64,000 bases of DNA from Pontibacter akesuensis (lineage in GTDB: Bacteria > Bacteroidota > Bacteroidia > Cytophagales > Hymenobacteraceae). The notes beneath the pieces were generated by a model. That model saw only the letters and a list, made by a program, of their open reading frames with translations, had not been told where the DNA came from and searched no databases. The DNA is taken from assembly GCF_001611675.1 (NCBI RefSeq), contig NZ_CP014766.1, positions 3,348,001 to 3,412,000 on the forward strand. Reading direction: 5' to 3'. This document shows positions 49,499-57,803 of this stretch, one piece after another. Within the stretch, counting starts at the first letter, position 1, and the number at the start of each line of letters is the position of its first letter. Both the position numbers and the translations under genes were made by a program.

Positions 49499-50536
49499 CT
49501 ACTTGTCAGACCATTTTCGGGAGAGCATGCTGCCCAGCATAACGCCACCCAGCGCCAGTGCCCCCGCCAGCAGTTTATCCCGGTGCAGGCTTAGCCATAC
49601 TTGTGGGCTGAAGTAAGTTGCCTGATCATCGAAGGTGCCATGGGCACCATGGTCTCCCGGAAGCGGATCGTAGAGGTTGTGCTTGCGGTTCGGATCTTCG
49701 GGAGTGTTGGTTTGCTGGCCTTCAATGCCAGTCTTGGCCAGTACATAATCCGCAAACCAGGGCGCTATTTTGTTGCCGATAATGGCTTGCAGTGTCGGAT
49801 AGCCTACCCGGTACTCCCGGCGCTCGTTTTCGGCCGCGTATACAATTACTTCGGCGGCCACCTCAGGCTGGTAGATCTTGCCCATGGGCTTTGGCTTGTT
49901 CGGCAGACGGGTTTTCACGAAGCCAAACTGGGTCGTGTTCATGGCCGGCAGCTGTACCATCGTTACCTTCACGTTGCTTTTATCGTGCATCAGCTCGGTG
50001 CGCAACGAATCGTAAAAGCCCTGAATGGCGTGCTTGGAGCCGCAGTAGGCTGACTGCAGCGGAATGCCGCGGTAAGCCAATGCTGAGCCCACCAGCACAA
50101 TGGAGCCTTTATCACGGGGCAGCATGCGCTTGAGCGCTGATAAGGTGCCGTATACCTGGCCGAGGTAGGTTACATCGGTTACACGCTTATAATCTTCCGG
50201 CTCCATTTTCTTTACGGGGCTGAACACACTGTTCATGGCGTTGTTCACCCACACATCTATATCGCCTAATTCTTGCTCTATCTTCACGGCTGCCGCTTCC
50301 ACGGCCGCTGCATCCGCCACATCCACCGGTACAAACACGGCTTTACGCCCCATCTCCTCTACTTCGCGCTTTGCGCCTTCCAGGCCTTCCACGCCCCGGG
50401 CAAGTAATCCGACATCATACCCGTTTTTGGCGAACTCCCTGGCGCAGGCGCGGCCCAGTCCGGCTGAGGCACCTGTGATGACGGCCACACCTTTGCGGCC
50501 ACTATTGTGCGTATTTGTGTCTTGTGTCATTTTCAT
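49499..50536 (-). CDS. Short-chain dehydrogenase/reductase with C-terminal membrane anchor
   Basis: This NAD(P)-dependent oxidoreductase of 345 aa has a classical SDR domain (about 15-265): TGASAGLGRACAREFAK (nucleotide-binding TGxxxGxG), NNAMNS, and the catalytic pair YCGSKHA (Y-x-x-x-K) after VGSALAYRG. A C-terminal extension of about 80 residues ends in a Gly/Leu-rich hydrophobic helix LLAGALALGGVMLGSML and basic tail, likely anchoring it in the membrane. ATG at 50536 or 50530 are both possible. Substrate unknown. It is transcribed alone, divergent from the VKOR-like gene. Confidence 0.9.
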   Translation of the reverse strand: MKMTQDTNTHNSGRKGVAVITGASAGLGRACAREFAKNGYDVGLLARGVEGLEGAKREVEEMGRKAVFVPVDVADAAAVEAAAVKIEQELGDIDVWVNNAMNSVFSPVKKMEPEDYKRVTDVTYLGQVYGTLSALKRMLPRDKGSIVLVGSALAYRGIPLQSAYCGSKHAIQGFYDSLRTELMHDKSNVKVTMVQLPAMNTTQFGFVKTRLPNKPKPMGKIYQPEVAAEVIVYAAENERREYRVGYPTLQAIIGNKIAPWFADYVLAKTGIEGQQTNTPEDPNRKHNLYDPLPGDHGAHGTFDDQATYFSPQVWLSLHRDKLLAGALALGGVMLGSMLSRKWSDK

Positions 50537-50684
50537 AGTTTAAATTGCTGTGTCTCTTCTGTTGATGGTACGCCTCGTTTCAGGTGTAAGTTTAGAATGC
50601 GCTGAAGTATAGGTGTTGTGTGGCAGTTGTTTAGGGGAACTAACGCACAGCAGGCGCGTAGAAAAAGCACAAACCGCACAAGCT

Positions 50685-51164
50685 ATGAAACAAAACAAAT
50701 CCGTAATTGACAAGCTGCGCGACGACAGCAGCGAAACCACACAATACCGCCGGCAGATAGCAGGACTGGCCGCACTGGGCCTTCTCGACTTCAGCCTGAT
50801 TTCCCTTTTCCAGTTGGGCTATATCAGAAAGCTACCAGATATTCCGGGCAAGTATTTTGACACGGAGAAAGTCAACTCTTCAGAAGATGCCGTGATACTC
50901 GGCATACCGGATGGTGTGATTAGCTTGGGGGCTTACACGGCTACGATGGCGCTGGCCACAGCGTCCTCACGCTTCACAAAGCAGTCGCGGGTGCTGGATG
51001 TAGCTCTTGGAGGTGTTTTACTGGCACAGGCTGCCGGCGCGGCGCAGTACCTGGTCAACATGACCTTTGTACAGAAGCGCGCCTGTATTTACTGCCTCGC
51101 GGGGGCAGCCATAAACTTCGCGGCACTTAGTCCTTTACGAAAGCTGCTCAGGCGCCGGGACTAG
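50685..51164 (+). CDS. VKOR-like small membrane protein
   Basis: This 159-aa integral membrane protein has four hydrophobic helices and a CIYC motif at the start of the last one (KRACIYCLAGAAINF), as in bacterial vitamin K epoxide reductase homologues that recycle disulfide carriers. The loop between TM1 and TM2 has no Cys, so the usual second Cys pair is missing; no thioredoxin domain is fused. I use ATG at 50685; an upstream ATG at 50613 would add a hydrophilic Cys-containing stretch. VKOR function is tentative: it may be a one-pair variant or have a partner. Confidence 0.7.
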   Translation: MKQNKSVIDKLRDDSSETTQYRRQIAGLAALGLLDFSLISLFQLGYIRKLPDIPGKYFDTEKVNSSEDAVILGIPDGVISLGAYTATMALATASSRFTKQSRVLDVALGGVLLAQAAGAAQYLVNMTFVQKRACIYCLAGAAINFAALSPLRKLLRRRD

Positions 51165-51256
51165 TACCGTCCAGTCTTTTTATACTTGGTTTTGTATAAC
51201 TTTATACTTCATCAGAATGCTGTAGGTAGTGTTGATGCAAGTATAAGCCGCACTGG

Positions 51257-51769
51257 CTAAAGTTCTAGTACGTACAAGTTGCATACATCAGCATCTGGCG
51301 TTAACTGCATAGTGCCCTCATACTTCATTCCCAGTTTTTCAAGCACGCGGATAGAGCCGGGGTTGCCTGGCAGGGTGAAGGCTACGATGCGTGCTAAACC
51401 AAGGGTGTGCCTGGCATGGCGAACCACACCTGCTGCTGCCTCCTGGGCATACCCCATCCCGGTGTACCTGGGTAGCAGGGCATAGCCTATGTCAAAATCC
51501 TCCAGCACCTCCCTTTTCAGCAAACCGCAAACACCGACAGGTATGTTGCCTTCCTTTAGCCGAACTAGGTACAAGCCAAGACCAAACCGTTTATAACTGC
51601 TGATTGGTCCGTTCTTGATGTAGGCACGGGCATCATCCAATGTACGCACACCTCTGTCTCCAATGTTTTGCAACCACGTCGGGTCATTTAACAACTCCAG
51701 GACAAAGGCGGCGTCTGCGGTCGTAAACTCACTGAGAATTAATCGCTCTGTTTCAAGTACGTTGGGCAT
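51257..51769 (-). CDS. GNAT family N-acetyltransferase (RimJ/RimL-like)
   Basis: This 170-aa acetyltransferase starts LETERLILSEFTTADAAFVLELLNDP, typical of the RimJ/RimL group, with IGYALLPRYTGMGYAQEAAAGVV (acetyl-CoA loop, R-x-x-G-x-G/A-like) and ALARIVAFTLPGNPGSIRVLEKLGMKYEG (V-x-x-x-N-x-x-S-x-R-x-x-E-K-x-G-F type end). The substrate, either a ribosomal protein N-terminus or a small molecule, is unknown. Single gene. Confidence 0.92.
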   Translation of the reverse strand: MPNVLETERLILSEFTTADAAFVLELLNDPTWLQNIGDRGVRTLDDARAYIKNGPISSYKRFGLGLYLVRLKEGNIPVGVCGLLKREVLEDFDIGYALLPRYTGMGYAQEAAAGVVRHARHTLGLARIVAFTLPGNPGSIRVLEKLGMKYEGTMQLTPDADVCNLYVLEL

Positions 51770-51934
51770 AGGCTAAACTTTTTGGCGGGCAGCGGGAATT
51801 CTGCTGCTAAACCAGCTTAAAATACAAAGAAACAAGATGTTGTTAAGCCTTGAGCAGCATTAAAATACTGCCTCATCAAAACACTTCAAATCGGGTTAGA
51901 AAAGTACTGATAATTTTTAGAAATTAGAGGAATC

Positions 51935-51942
51935 TATGTTTG
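51935..51942 (+). promoter_or_regulatory. Possible -7 element (TATGTTTG) of the second GH3 gene
   Basis: Exact match to TAnnTTTG, 16 bp before the ATG at 51959; a T-run at 51914-51918 sits at -33 distance. If real, the leader would be only about ten bases. Confidence 0.35.
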
Positions 51943-51958
51943 ACCTTAAGACTTGCGA

Positions 51959-54589
51959 ATGAAAAGAGTTCTATCATTATTCCTCATGTCAGTGCTGATC
52001 GGTGCAGCGTCTTTTACTTTAAAACAGGAGGAAAAGTACAAATATCCTTTCCAGAACCCTGAGCTCTCCATCGATGCCCGTGTAAACGACCTGGTCTCAC
52101 GCCTCACCCTGGAGGAGAAGGTGGCGCAGATGCTGAATGCGGCGCCGGCAATCGACAGGCTGGGAATCCCTTCTTATGACTGGTGGAACGAGGTGCTGCA
52201 CGGAGTTGCGCGCACGCCTTACAAGGTAACGGTGTACCCGCAGGCCATTGGCATGGCGGCCACTTTTGACACGATATCACTTAAACAGATGGCTGATTTT
52301 TCGGCCCTGGAAGGAAGGGCCATCTATAACAAAGCCATTGAGGAAGGAAAGTCCGGGCAGCGCTATGTGGGCCTGACCTACTGGACACCGAACATCAACA
52401 TCTTCCGCGATCCGCGTTGGGGCCGTGGTCAGGAAACCTATGGCGAAGATCCTTTTCTGACAGCTATGCTGGGCAGGGCCTTTGTGCGTGGACTGCAGGG
52501 AGATGACCCTAAATACCTGAAGGCAGCAGCCTGTGCCAAGCATTATGCCGTGCACAGTGGTCCGGAGCCGGAGCGCCACGTATTTAACGCCACGCCATCA
52601 AATTACGACTTATGGGATACCTATCTGCCTGCTTTTGAGGAATTGGTGGTGAATGCGGATGTAGCGGGTGTGATGTGTGCCTACAATGCCTTCCGTGGAG
52701 AGCCTTGCTGCGGCTCTGATGTGCTGATGAACGACATCCTGCGCAACCAGTGGCAGTTTACGGGTTACGTTACGTCGGACTGCTGGGCGATCGACGACTT
52801 CTTCAAAAACCATAAAACACACCCGGATGCTGCCAGTGCCTCGGCGGACGCTGTAATGCACGGAACTGACCTGGACTGCGGTACCGACGCCTACAAAGCG
52901 CTGGTGCAGGCCGTGAAGAATGGTCAGATCACTGAGCGCCAGATTGATGTGTCGGTGAAGCGGCTTTTCACCATCCGGTTCCGTTTGGGCATGTTTGACC
53001 CGGCAGCTATGGTAGCCTATGCGCAGACGCCATCCAGCGTGCTGGAGAGTGCACCGCACCAGGCGCATTCCCTGAAAATGGCCCGCCAGTCGATGGTGCT
53101 GCTGAAGAACGATAAGAACACGCTGCCCCTGCGCAAAAACCTGAAGAAGATTGCCGTAGTTGGTCCGAACGCCGACAACCCTATTGCGGTGCTGGGCAAC
53201 TACAACGGACTTCCATCTGAAATCGTGACGGCACTGGAGGGAATCCGCGAAAAAGTGGGGCCAAACACCGAGGTGGTGTACGAGCGGGCCTCTACCTTTA
53301 CCAAAGACACGCTACTGGTGTATTCCGACATCAGCAAGCGGCTAAGTATAGATGGCAAGCCCGGCGTAAAGGCCGAATACTTTGATAATAAGGAATTGAA
53401 GGGGCAGCCTATCGCCACACGCCAGGAAGCAGGTATAAGCAATGCCTGGCAGGAGGGCGAAACAGTTGTGGGCAACATGAAAGCCTATGATTTCACCGCC
53501 CGTTATACGACAGATTATACTGCCGATAAAGATGGCACTATCACTTTTGAAGTAGAAGGAGATGATGGCTACCGCTTTTTTGTGGATGGCAAGCAGCAAC
53601 TCGATGCCTGGTCGAGGAACCGCTGGGGCGCTAAAACCTACAAGCTCCCTACCGAAAAAGGCAAAACGTACCGCCTGATGGTGGAGTACCTGCAGGACGG
53701 TGGCAAGGCCTCCATCGCGATGCGTGCCGGTAACTTAGCCAGAACCGACTTCAAGGCGCTGGCGAACCGTGTAAAGGATGCCGATGCGATTGTGTTTGTG
53801 GGCGGTATTTCGCCGCAGTTGGAAGGGGAGGAGATGAAAGTGGATGAGCCGGGTTTTGAAGGCGGCGACCGTACCACCATCATGCTGCCGCAGGTACAAA
53901 CCGACCTGATGAAGGTGCTGAAAGCCACGGGCAAACCGGTGGTGTTTGTGATGATGACAGGAAGCGCCATCGCCACGCCCTGGGAGTCTGAAAACATACC
54001 GGCCATTGTGAACGCCTGGTATGCCGGCCAGTCGGCGGGCACAGCCATTGCGGATGTACTCTTTGGTGACTACAACCCGGCGGGCCGTTTGCCGGTTACC
54101 TTCTACAAGAGCGACAAAGACTTGCCGCCATTCAGCGATTACTCTATGGAAGGCCGTACGTACCGCTACTTTAACGGTCAGCCCTTGTACAGCTTCGGGC
54201 ACGGCCTGAGCTATACTACCTTCAAGTATGACCAGTTAGCAGTGCCTGCAACTGCAAAGGCAAACAGCCCGATAACCGTTCGTGTGCGGGTGACGAACAC
54301 CGGTAAAATGGATGGCGAGGAAGTGGTGCAGCTGTATACCAGTCGCGAAGTGGCCGGATATAAAACTCCGATCAGGGCATTGAAAGGTTTCCAGCGCATC
54401 TCCCTTAAAAAAGGAGAAAGCAAAGTGGTTACTTTTCAACTGCGCCCACAGGACATGACTGTTATTGCCGAGGACGGTACCGCCAAACACCTATCCGGTA
54501 ATGTGCAGATAAGTGTAGGCGGCAGCCAGCCGGACGCCAAAACAAAGAAGAGCAAGAAAACTGTTGAAGGAACAGTGGCTTTACAATAG
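51959..54589 (+). CDS. GH3 exo-glycosidase with inserted PA14 domain (beta-glucosidase/xylosidase type)
   Basis: This is an exported GH3 enzyme of 876 aa; ATG at 51959 gives a signal peptide (about 1-20). N-domain: LTLEEKVAQMLNAAPAI, YDWWNEVLHGVAR, PNINIFRDPRWGRGQETYGEDP, KHYAVHSGPE and the nucleophile Asp in VTSDCWAI (D274). The TSDCWAI and WWNE variants are typical of the xylosidase/arabinosidase-like branch of GH3. A PA14 domain (about 464-590, FEVEGDDGYRFFVDG) is inserted in the second alpha/beta domain, and a fibronectin III-like domain ends the chain. PA14 often shapes the entrance to the active site. Located 3.7 kb from the PUL end; it may or may not be co-regulated with it. Confidence 0.9.
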   Translation: MKRVLSLFLMSVLIGAASFTLKQEEKYKYPFQNPELSIDARVNDLVSRLTLEEKVAQMLNAAPAIDRLGIPSYDWWNEVLHGVARTPYKVTVYPQAIGMAATFDTISLKQMADFSALEGRAIYNKAIEEGKSGQRYVGLTYWTPNINIFRDPRWGRGQETYGEDPFLTAMLGRAFVRGLQGDDPKYLKAAACAKHYAVHSGPEPERHVFNATPSNYDLWDTYLPAFEELVVNADVAGVMCAYNAFRGEPCCGSDVLMNDILRNQWQFTGYVTSDCWAIDDFFKNHKTHPDAASASADAVMHGTDLDCGTDAYKALVQAVKNGQITERQIDVSVKRLFTIRFRLGMFDPAAMVAYAQTPSSVLESAPHQAHSLKMARQSMVLLKNDKNTLPLRKNLKKIAVVGPNADNPIAVLGNYNGLPSEIVTALEGIREKVGPNTEVVYERASTFTKDTLLVYSDISKRLSIDGKPGVKAEYFDNKELKGQPIATRQEAGISNAWQEGETVVGNMKAYDFTARYTTDYTADKDGTITFEVEGDDGYRFFVDGKQQLDAWSRNRWGAKTYKLPTEKGKTYRLMVEYLQDGGKASIAMRAGNLARTDFKALANRVKDADAIVFVGGISPQLEGEEMKVDEPGFEGGDRTTIMLPQVQTDLMKVLKATGKPVVFVMMTGSAIATPWESENIPAIVNAWYAGQSAGTAIADVLFGDYNPAGRLPVTFYKSDKDLPPFSDYSMEGRTYRYFNGQPLYSFGHGLSYTTFKYDQLAVPATAKANSPITVRVRVTNTGKMDGEEVVQLYTSREVAGYKTPIRALKGFQRISLKKGESKVVTFQLRPQDMTVIAEDGTAKHLSGNVQISVGGSQPDAKTKKSKKTVEGTVALQ

Positions 54590-54617
54590 AAAAAATCGAA
54601 GGCTGTTTTGTTAAGTT

Positions 54618-54666
54618 TATACAATAGAAAAAGGGAGACCCGATGTCTCCCTTTTTCTATTGTATA
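54618..54666. terminator. Strong terminator after the second GH3 gene
   Basis: Perfect 22-bp stem (54618-54639 with 54645-54666), loop CCGAT, and AAAAAG/CTTTTT in the arms. Confidence 0.9.
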
Positions 54667-54750
54667 ACTGGTTATACTTGTTGATGATGCATACTTGCAG
54701 CACGAAAGCAGTAGCGCTACCGATGGATGCATCAAAATTTTAATCAAGCG

Positions 54751-55122
54751 CTAGGCTTCGAAGTTATCGTAGTAGGTATAGTCTTTCGTGATTTGGCCAT
54801 CTTCAATGGTAAAGATAGTACAGATGGGCAACTCAAAAGTAGTACCGTCTGGTGCAGTGCCGCTGGATACAAATTCCACAATCACGTGCTTCTCGCCTGA
54901 TGGATACACCTGCACTACCGTATCAGTGAGGTCCGGGAATACTTCGTTTAGCTCCCTGTACTTTTGTGCCGTTTGCGCACGCGTCTGCTTTACGATGCCG
55001 GGGCCAAGCGACGGGTCTTTGAACGCTGCCGTTTCAGAGTACAACTCCGCCATCATGTCCCAATCATGCTGATTGAAAAGGTCGAAGTAGCGGTTTACAA
55101 GTTCAGTGTTTTCAGATGCCAT
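54751..55122 (-). CDS. SnoaL-like/NTF2-fold protein
   Basis: This 123-aa soluble protein with an NTF2-like alpha+beta cone begins NTELVNRYFDLFNQHDWDMMAELY, a SnoaL-type opening, followed by FKDPSLGPG, a central sheet VIVEFVSSGTAPDG and a C-terminal FTIEDGQITKDYTYYDNFEA. Relatives include ester cyclases and many proteins without known function. Single gene on the minus strand. Confidence 0.85.
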   Translation of the reverse strand: MASENTELVNRYFDLFNQHDWDMMAELYSETAAFKDPSLGPGIVKQTRAQTAQKYRELNEVFPDLTDTVVQVYPSGEKHVIVEFVSSGTAPDGTTFELPICTIFTIEDGQITKDYTYYDNFEA

Positions 55123-55181
55123 TATTCAAGGGTTAAGGTTTATAAGTTAAAAGCGTAGGCAGAAATATTTTAAAATGTTGA

Positions 55182-56054
55182 TTACTTGCAACCTTTTCTC
55201 CTTTTATGATAACTGATTAGCGCATTTACATACTTCGTGTCGTTCCTGCTGTCTTTCTCCAGTTGCTCAAGTATACCTATCCGCCAATCAAGATAATCCT
55301 GATAGTTGCAGGTCTTGTCTATGAACTTTTCGTCCTCACAGCCCATCACTTTTATACTGTCCATCAAAAATGAGTTAGATACCCTGAAACGCTGGGGCAT
55401 GTTAAAGTGGAAATTGTTGGCTCCTTTTACCTGAGCGATCTCAACATACTTGCGGTCTATTTCGGATTTAACGTCATCTGACAAGAAAAACTCCGGTCTC
55501 TCCTCCGGTTCAACTTGCTCATTTCCTGAGTCAAGTAACTCTGGAACACCGTCACCATCCAGATCCACAATTACTGAGTAGTTGTTCCAGTTACGGTGTA
55601 CTGACTCAAAGTTGTCCGTGCTGTACGTGGTCGTTGATTTGTTGAGGTACACATCGGTGCTAAAAACATCCTCCTGCCCGGAAAGTATGGTTACATCCTT
55701 TTTCCCATCACTGTTGTAGTCTACAAAGGAGTAAGTATGGGGTGGGAAATCGCTGCTATCTTTCAACTGCCAGATGGGGTTGAACCTGCCTCGCACCATT
55801 GTCCAGATAACGGTGCCCAGAAACCTGTTATCACCAATGTACCGGGTGAGGTACAGATTGTCACTAATGGTGTCGGTCGAGACGATCTGGTTACGTGTAG
55901 TGCCAATGATAGCGGATTCGGATAGGCCTTGATATAAGCTAACTGTATCTTTACCAACAGCAGCAACACCTTCGCCCTTATTCACGGCATCGGTTCTGGT
56001 TTCACTTTGGCAGCCCAACAGGAGTAGGAATCCCAGGCTTAGAACTTTCTTCAT
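55182..56054 (-). CDS. Lipoprotein with EF-hand-like/FG-GAP-like calcium motifs, unknown function
   Basis: This is an exported lipoprotein of 290 aa. I chose ATG at 56054 because MKKVLSLGFLLLLGCQSE is a clear lipoprotein signal (Cys about 15); the longer frame to 56126 adds 24 residues without a leader role. It carries DYNSDGKKDV and DLDGDGVPEL, D-x-D/N-x-D-G repeats typical of FG-GAP/EF-hand calcium sites. The C-terminal 100 residues are charged and helical. No enzyme family was recognised. Confidence 0.75.
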   Translation of the reverse strand: MKKVLSLGFLLLLGCQSETRTDAVNKGEGVAAVGKDTVSLYQGLSESAIIGTTRNQIVSTDTISDNLYLTRYIGDNRFLGTVIWTMVRGRFNPIWQLKDSSDFPPHTYSFVDYNSDGKKDVTILSGQEDVFSTDVYLNKSTTTYSTDNFESVHRNWNNYSVIVDLDGDGVPELLDSGNEQVEPEERPEFFLSDDVKSEIDRKYVEIAQVKGANNFHFNMPQRFRVSNSFLMDSIKVMGCEDEKFIDKTCNYQDYLDWRIGILEQLEKDSRNDTKYVNALISYHKRRKGCK

Positions 56055-56169
56055 TAAGTTTGTTCTAGGAGTTGCGTTGTTAACAGAACGTGTACATCTG
56101 TTGGCGCGGAAGTATAAAAAGGACATACTGTTTTAGCTCCGGAAGCTACTAAATAAAATTCTATTTAAA

Positions 56170-56203
56170 CAGAAAAAGCACCCAATCACGGGTGCTTTTT
56201 CTG
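56170..56203 (-). terminator. Terminator of the MORN-type repeat gene (minus strand)
   Basis: Perfect 14-bp stem CAGAAAAAGCACCC/GGGTGCTTTTTCTG with 6-nt loop; T-rich on the minus strand after the stem. Confidence 0.85.
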
Positions 56204-56218
56204 TTGATGCCCTTAGGC

Positions 56219-57538
56219 CTATTTCTCTTTTTCTTCCAGCACTTCCCCGTTTCGGTAAACGCGGGTTTTGATTACTTTGCCCTCGGGGTTATGATACTTC
56301 CAGTTGCCGGTTTCGCGGTTGTTGCGGAACTGGCCCAGCACCTCTATTTTGCCGTCCTCGAAATAACCTTTGTAGGGCCCGAAGCGGCGTCCGTCTTTAT
56401 GGTCGGTTTCTGATTTCAGCTTACCTGATGGATAATAAGTGTAGCTGATGCCGACAATTTTATCATCTTTATACACCTTTTTCTCCTCTACCTGCCCATT
56501 CTCATAGTAGGTAAGTCGTTCTCCTGTTTTCTTGCCGGCCGTGAAGTTTTCGCTGAGTTGTACTTTTTTACCCGGGGCATCATAGTATACTTTCCAGATG
56601 CCGTGCTTTTTCCTGTCTTTCAGCTGCTCCTCGGCCTGCAGGTTGCCGGAAGGAAAGTAACGGGATGTTTTGCTGTCGGAGCCATTGTTGCTGGCCGTGG
56701 TTTCCTCTACCAGTTTGCCGTCTTCAGAAAAGTACTGCGCCGTGCCGTTGATCTCGCCATTTTTATAGGAGATAATGCTGCGTGGCTTGCCGCTCTCGAA
56801 GTATGATTTTGCCTGGCCCTGCATTTTGCCGGCGGCAAAGCTGCCTTCGGTGCTTAGCTTGCCGCTGCGGTAATAGCTCTTGTAGCTGCCCTGTTTCTGG
56901 CCCGCCACGTTTTCCACCTCCGTCTGTACCTGCCCGTTATCGTAGTATGTTTTATAGGAGCCCTCCAGCATGCCGTTGCGGTAACTGGCTTCCGACTCCA
57001 GGTTGCCGTTGGCATAGTAGGTTTTGGCTGGCCCGTTCTGCTTGCTGTTCCTGTAGGTAATGTCCGACTTTAACTTTCCCGAGGGGTAATACTCGCGCAC
57101 AGCTCCCTCCGGAAAGCCGTTAACAAACTCAGTCTCCTTTTTGAGCGTGCCATCATCGAAGTATGTTTTAAAGAGTTTGCTTTGCTGATCGTTCTCGTAA
57201 AAGCCCTCCTGCAGCAACTTCCCATCTGCCCGATACGCTTTGTAAGGCCCCTGCTTCACATCCAAAACATAACCTACCTGCAGCTTCGGCTGGCCGTCCG
57301 GGTAAAACTCAGTGTACACGCTGTCTTTCTTGCCTTCCACGAATTTTATAAACGCTTCGCGCTCACCAGTGGGATAATAGCGGTTGTAATAGCCCACGAT
57401 AGCGGAGTCCGGGGTAATGGTGTATACTTCCTTTACCTGTGTGTACGCCTCGTCGTGATAAGTAGTGACTTGCTGTTGGGCAATGGATGCGATGGGGAGC
57501 AGGCCCAAGGGAAGTAAAAAGGTTAGTAGCTTGTGCAT
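56219..57538 (-). CDS. MORN_2/YwqK-type repeat protein, exported
   Basis: This 439-aa protein has a signal peptide (MHKLLTFLLPLGLLPIASIAQ). The ATG at 57538 was chosen because of it; an upstream extension has no leader. Nearly the whole mature chain is made of about 14-16 repeats of 21-23 residues with the pattern YY.SGKL..E..Y.NG...G..K.Y, for instance YYPSGKLKSD, YYANGNLESE and YFEDGKIEVL. YwqK-family proteins with this repeat are called antitoxin-like in some annotations, but no toxin gene is next to it. Probably a periplasmic or surface beta-rod of unknown binding role. Confidence 0.85.
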   Translation of the reverse strand: MHKLLTFLLPLGLLPIASIAQQQVTTYHDEAYTQVKEVYTITPDSAIVGYYNRYYPTGEREAFIKFVEGKKDSVYTEFYPDGQPKLQVGYVLDVKQGPYKAYRADGKLLQEGFYENDQQSKLFKTYFDDGTLKKETEFVNGFPEGAVREYYPSGKLKSDITYRNSKQNGPAKTYYANGNLESEASYRNGMLEGSYKTYYDNGQVQTEVENVAGQKQGSYKSYYRSGKLSTEGSFAAGKMQGQAKSYFESGKPRSIISYKNGEINGTAQYFSEDGKLVEETTASNNGSDSKTSRYFPSGNLQAEEQLKDRKKHGIWKVYYDAPGKKVQLSENFTAGKKTGERLTYYENGQVEEKKVYKDDKIVGISYTYYPSGKLKSETDHKDGRRFGPYKGYFEDGKIEVLGQFRNNRETGNWKYHNPEGKVIKTRVYRNGEVLEEKEK

Positions 57539-57740
57539 AGTTATAAACGGTGAACGTATATGTTGTGAAGCCTTGTCAGAATCAGGGTTTTCCGGATGCG
57601 TAAGTATAAACAGGATTTCGGGTGCAAACATTCCAATGGCGCCGTTGCCAGTATGCATGATAAGGAAGGTTGTCCCTGTTTTATACTTCCCTCGGCCACC
57701 GGCTATACAATACTTCACCCTAAAACGCTGTAAATCTACA

Positions 57741-57777
57741 TACAAAAAAGAAGCCTTACGATTAACGCAAGGCTTCT
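57741..57777 (-). terminator. Terminator of the thiolase gene (minus strand)
   Basis: Stem AGAAGCCTT/AAGGCTTCT (57749-57757, 57769-57777) with a run of six T next to it on the minus strand. Confidence 0.8.
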
Positions 57778-57803
57778 ATCAAATTGTATGCCCGAAGGCT
57801 GAA

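Noticed and set aside
56219..57538. YwqK-type antitoxin of a toxin-antitoxin pair
   Set aside because: No toxin-like gene adjoins it and it carries an export signal.
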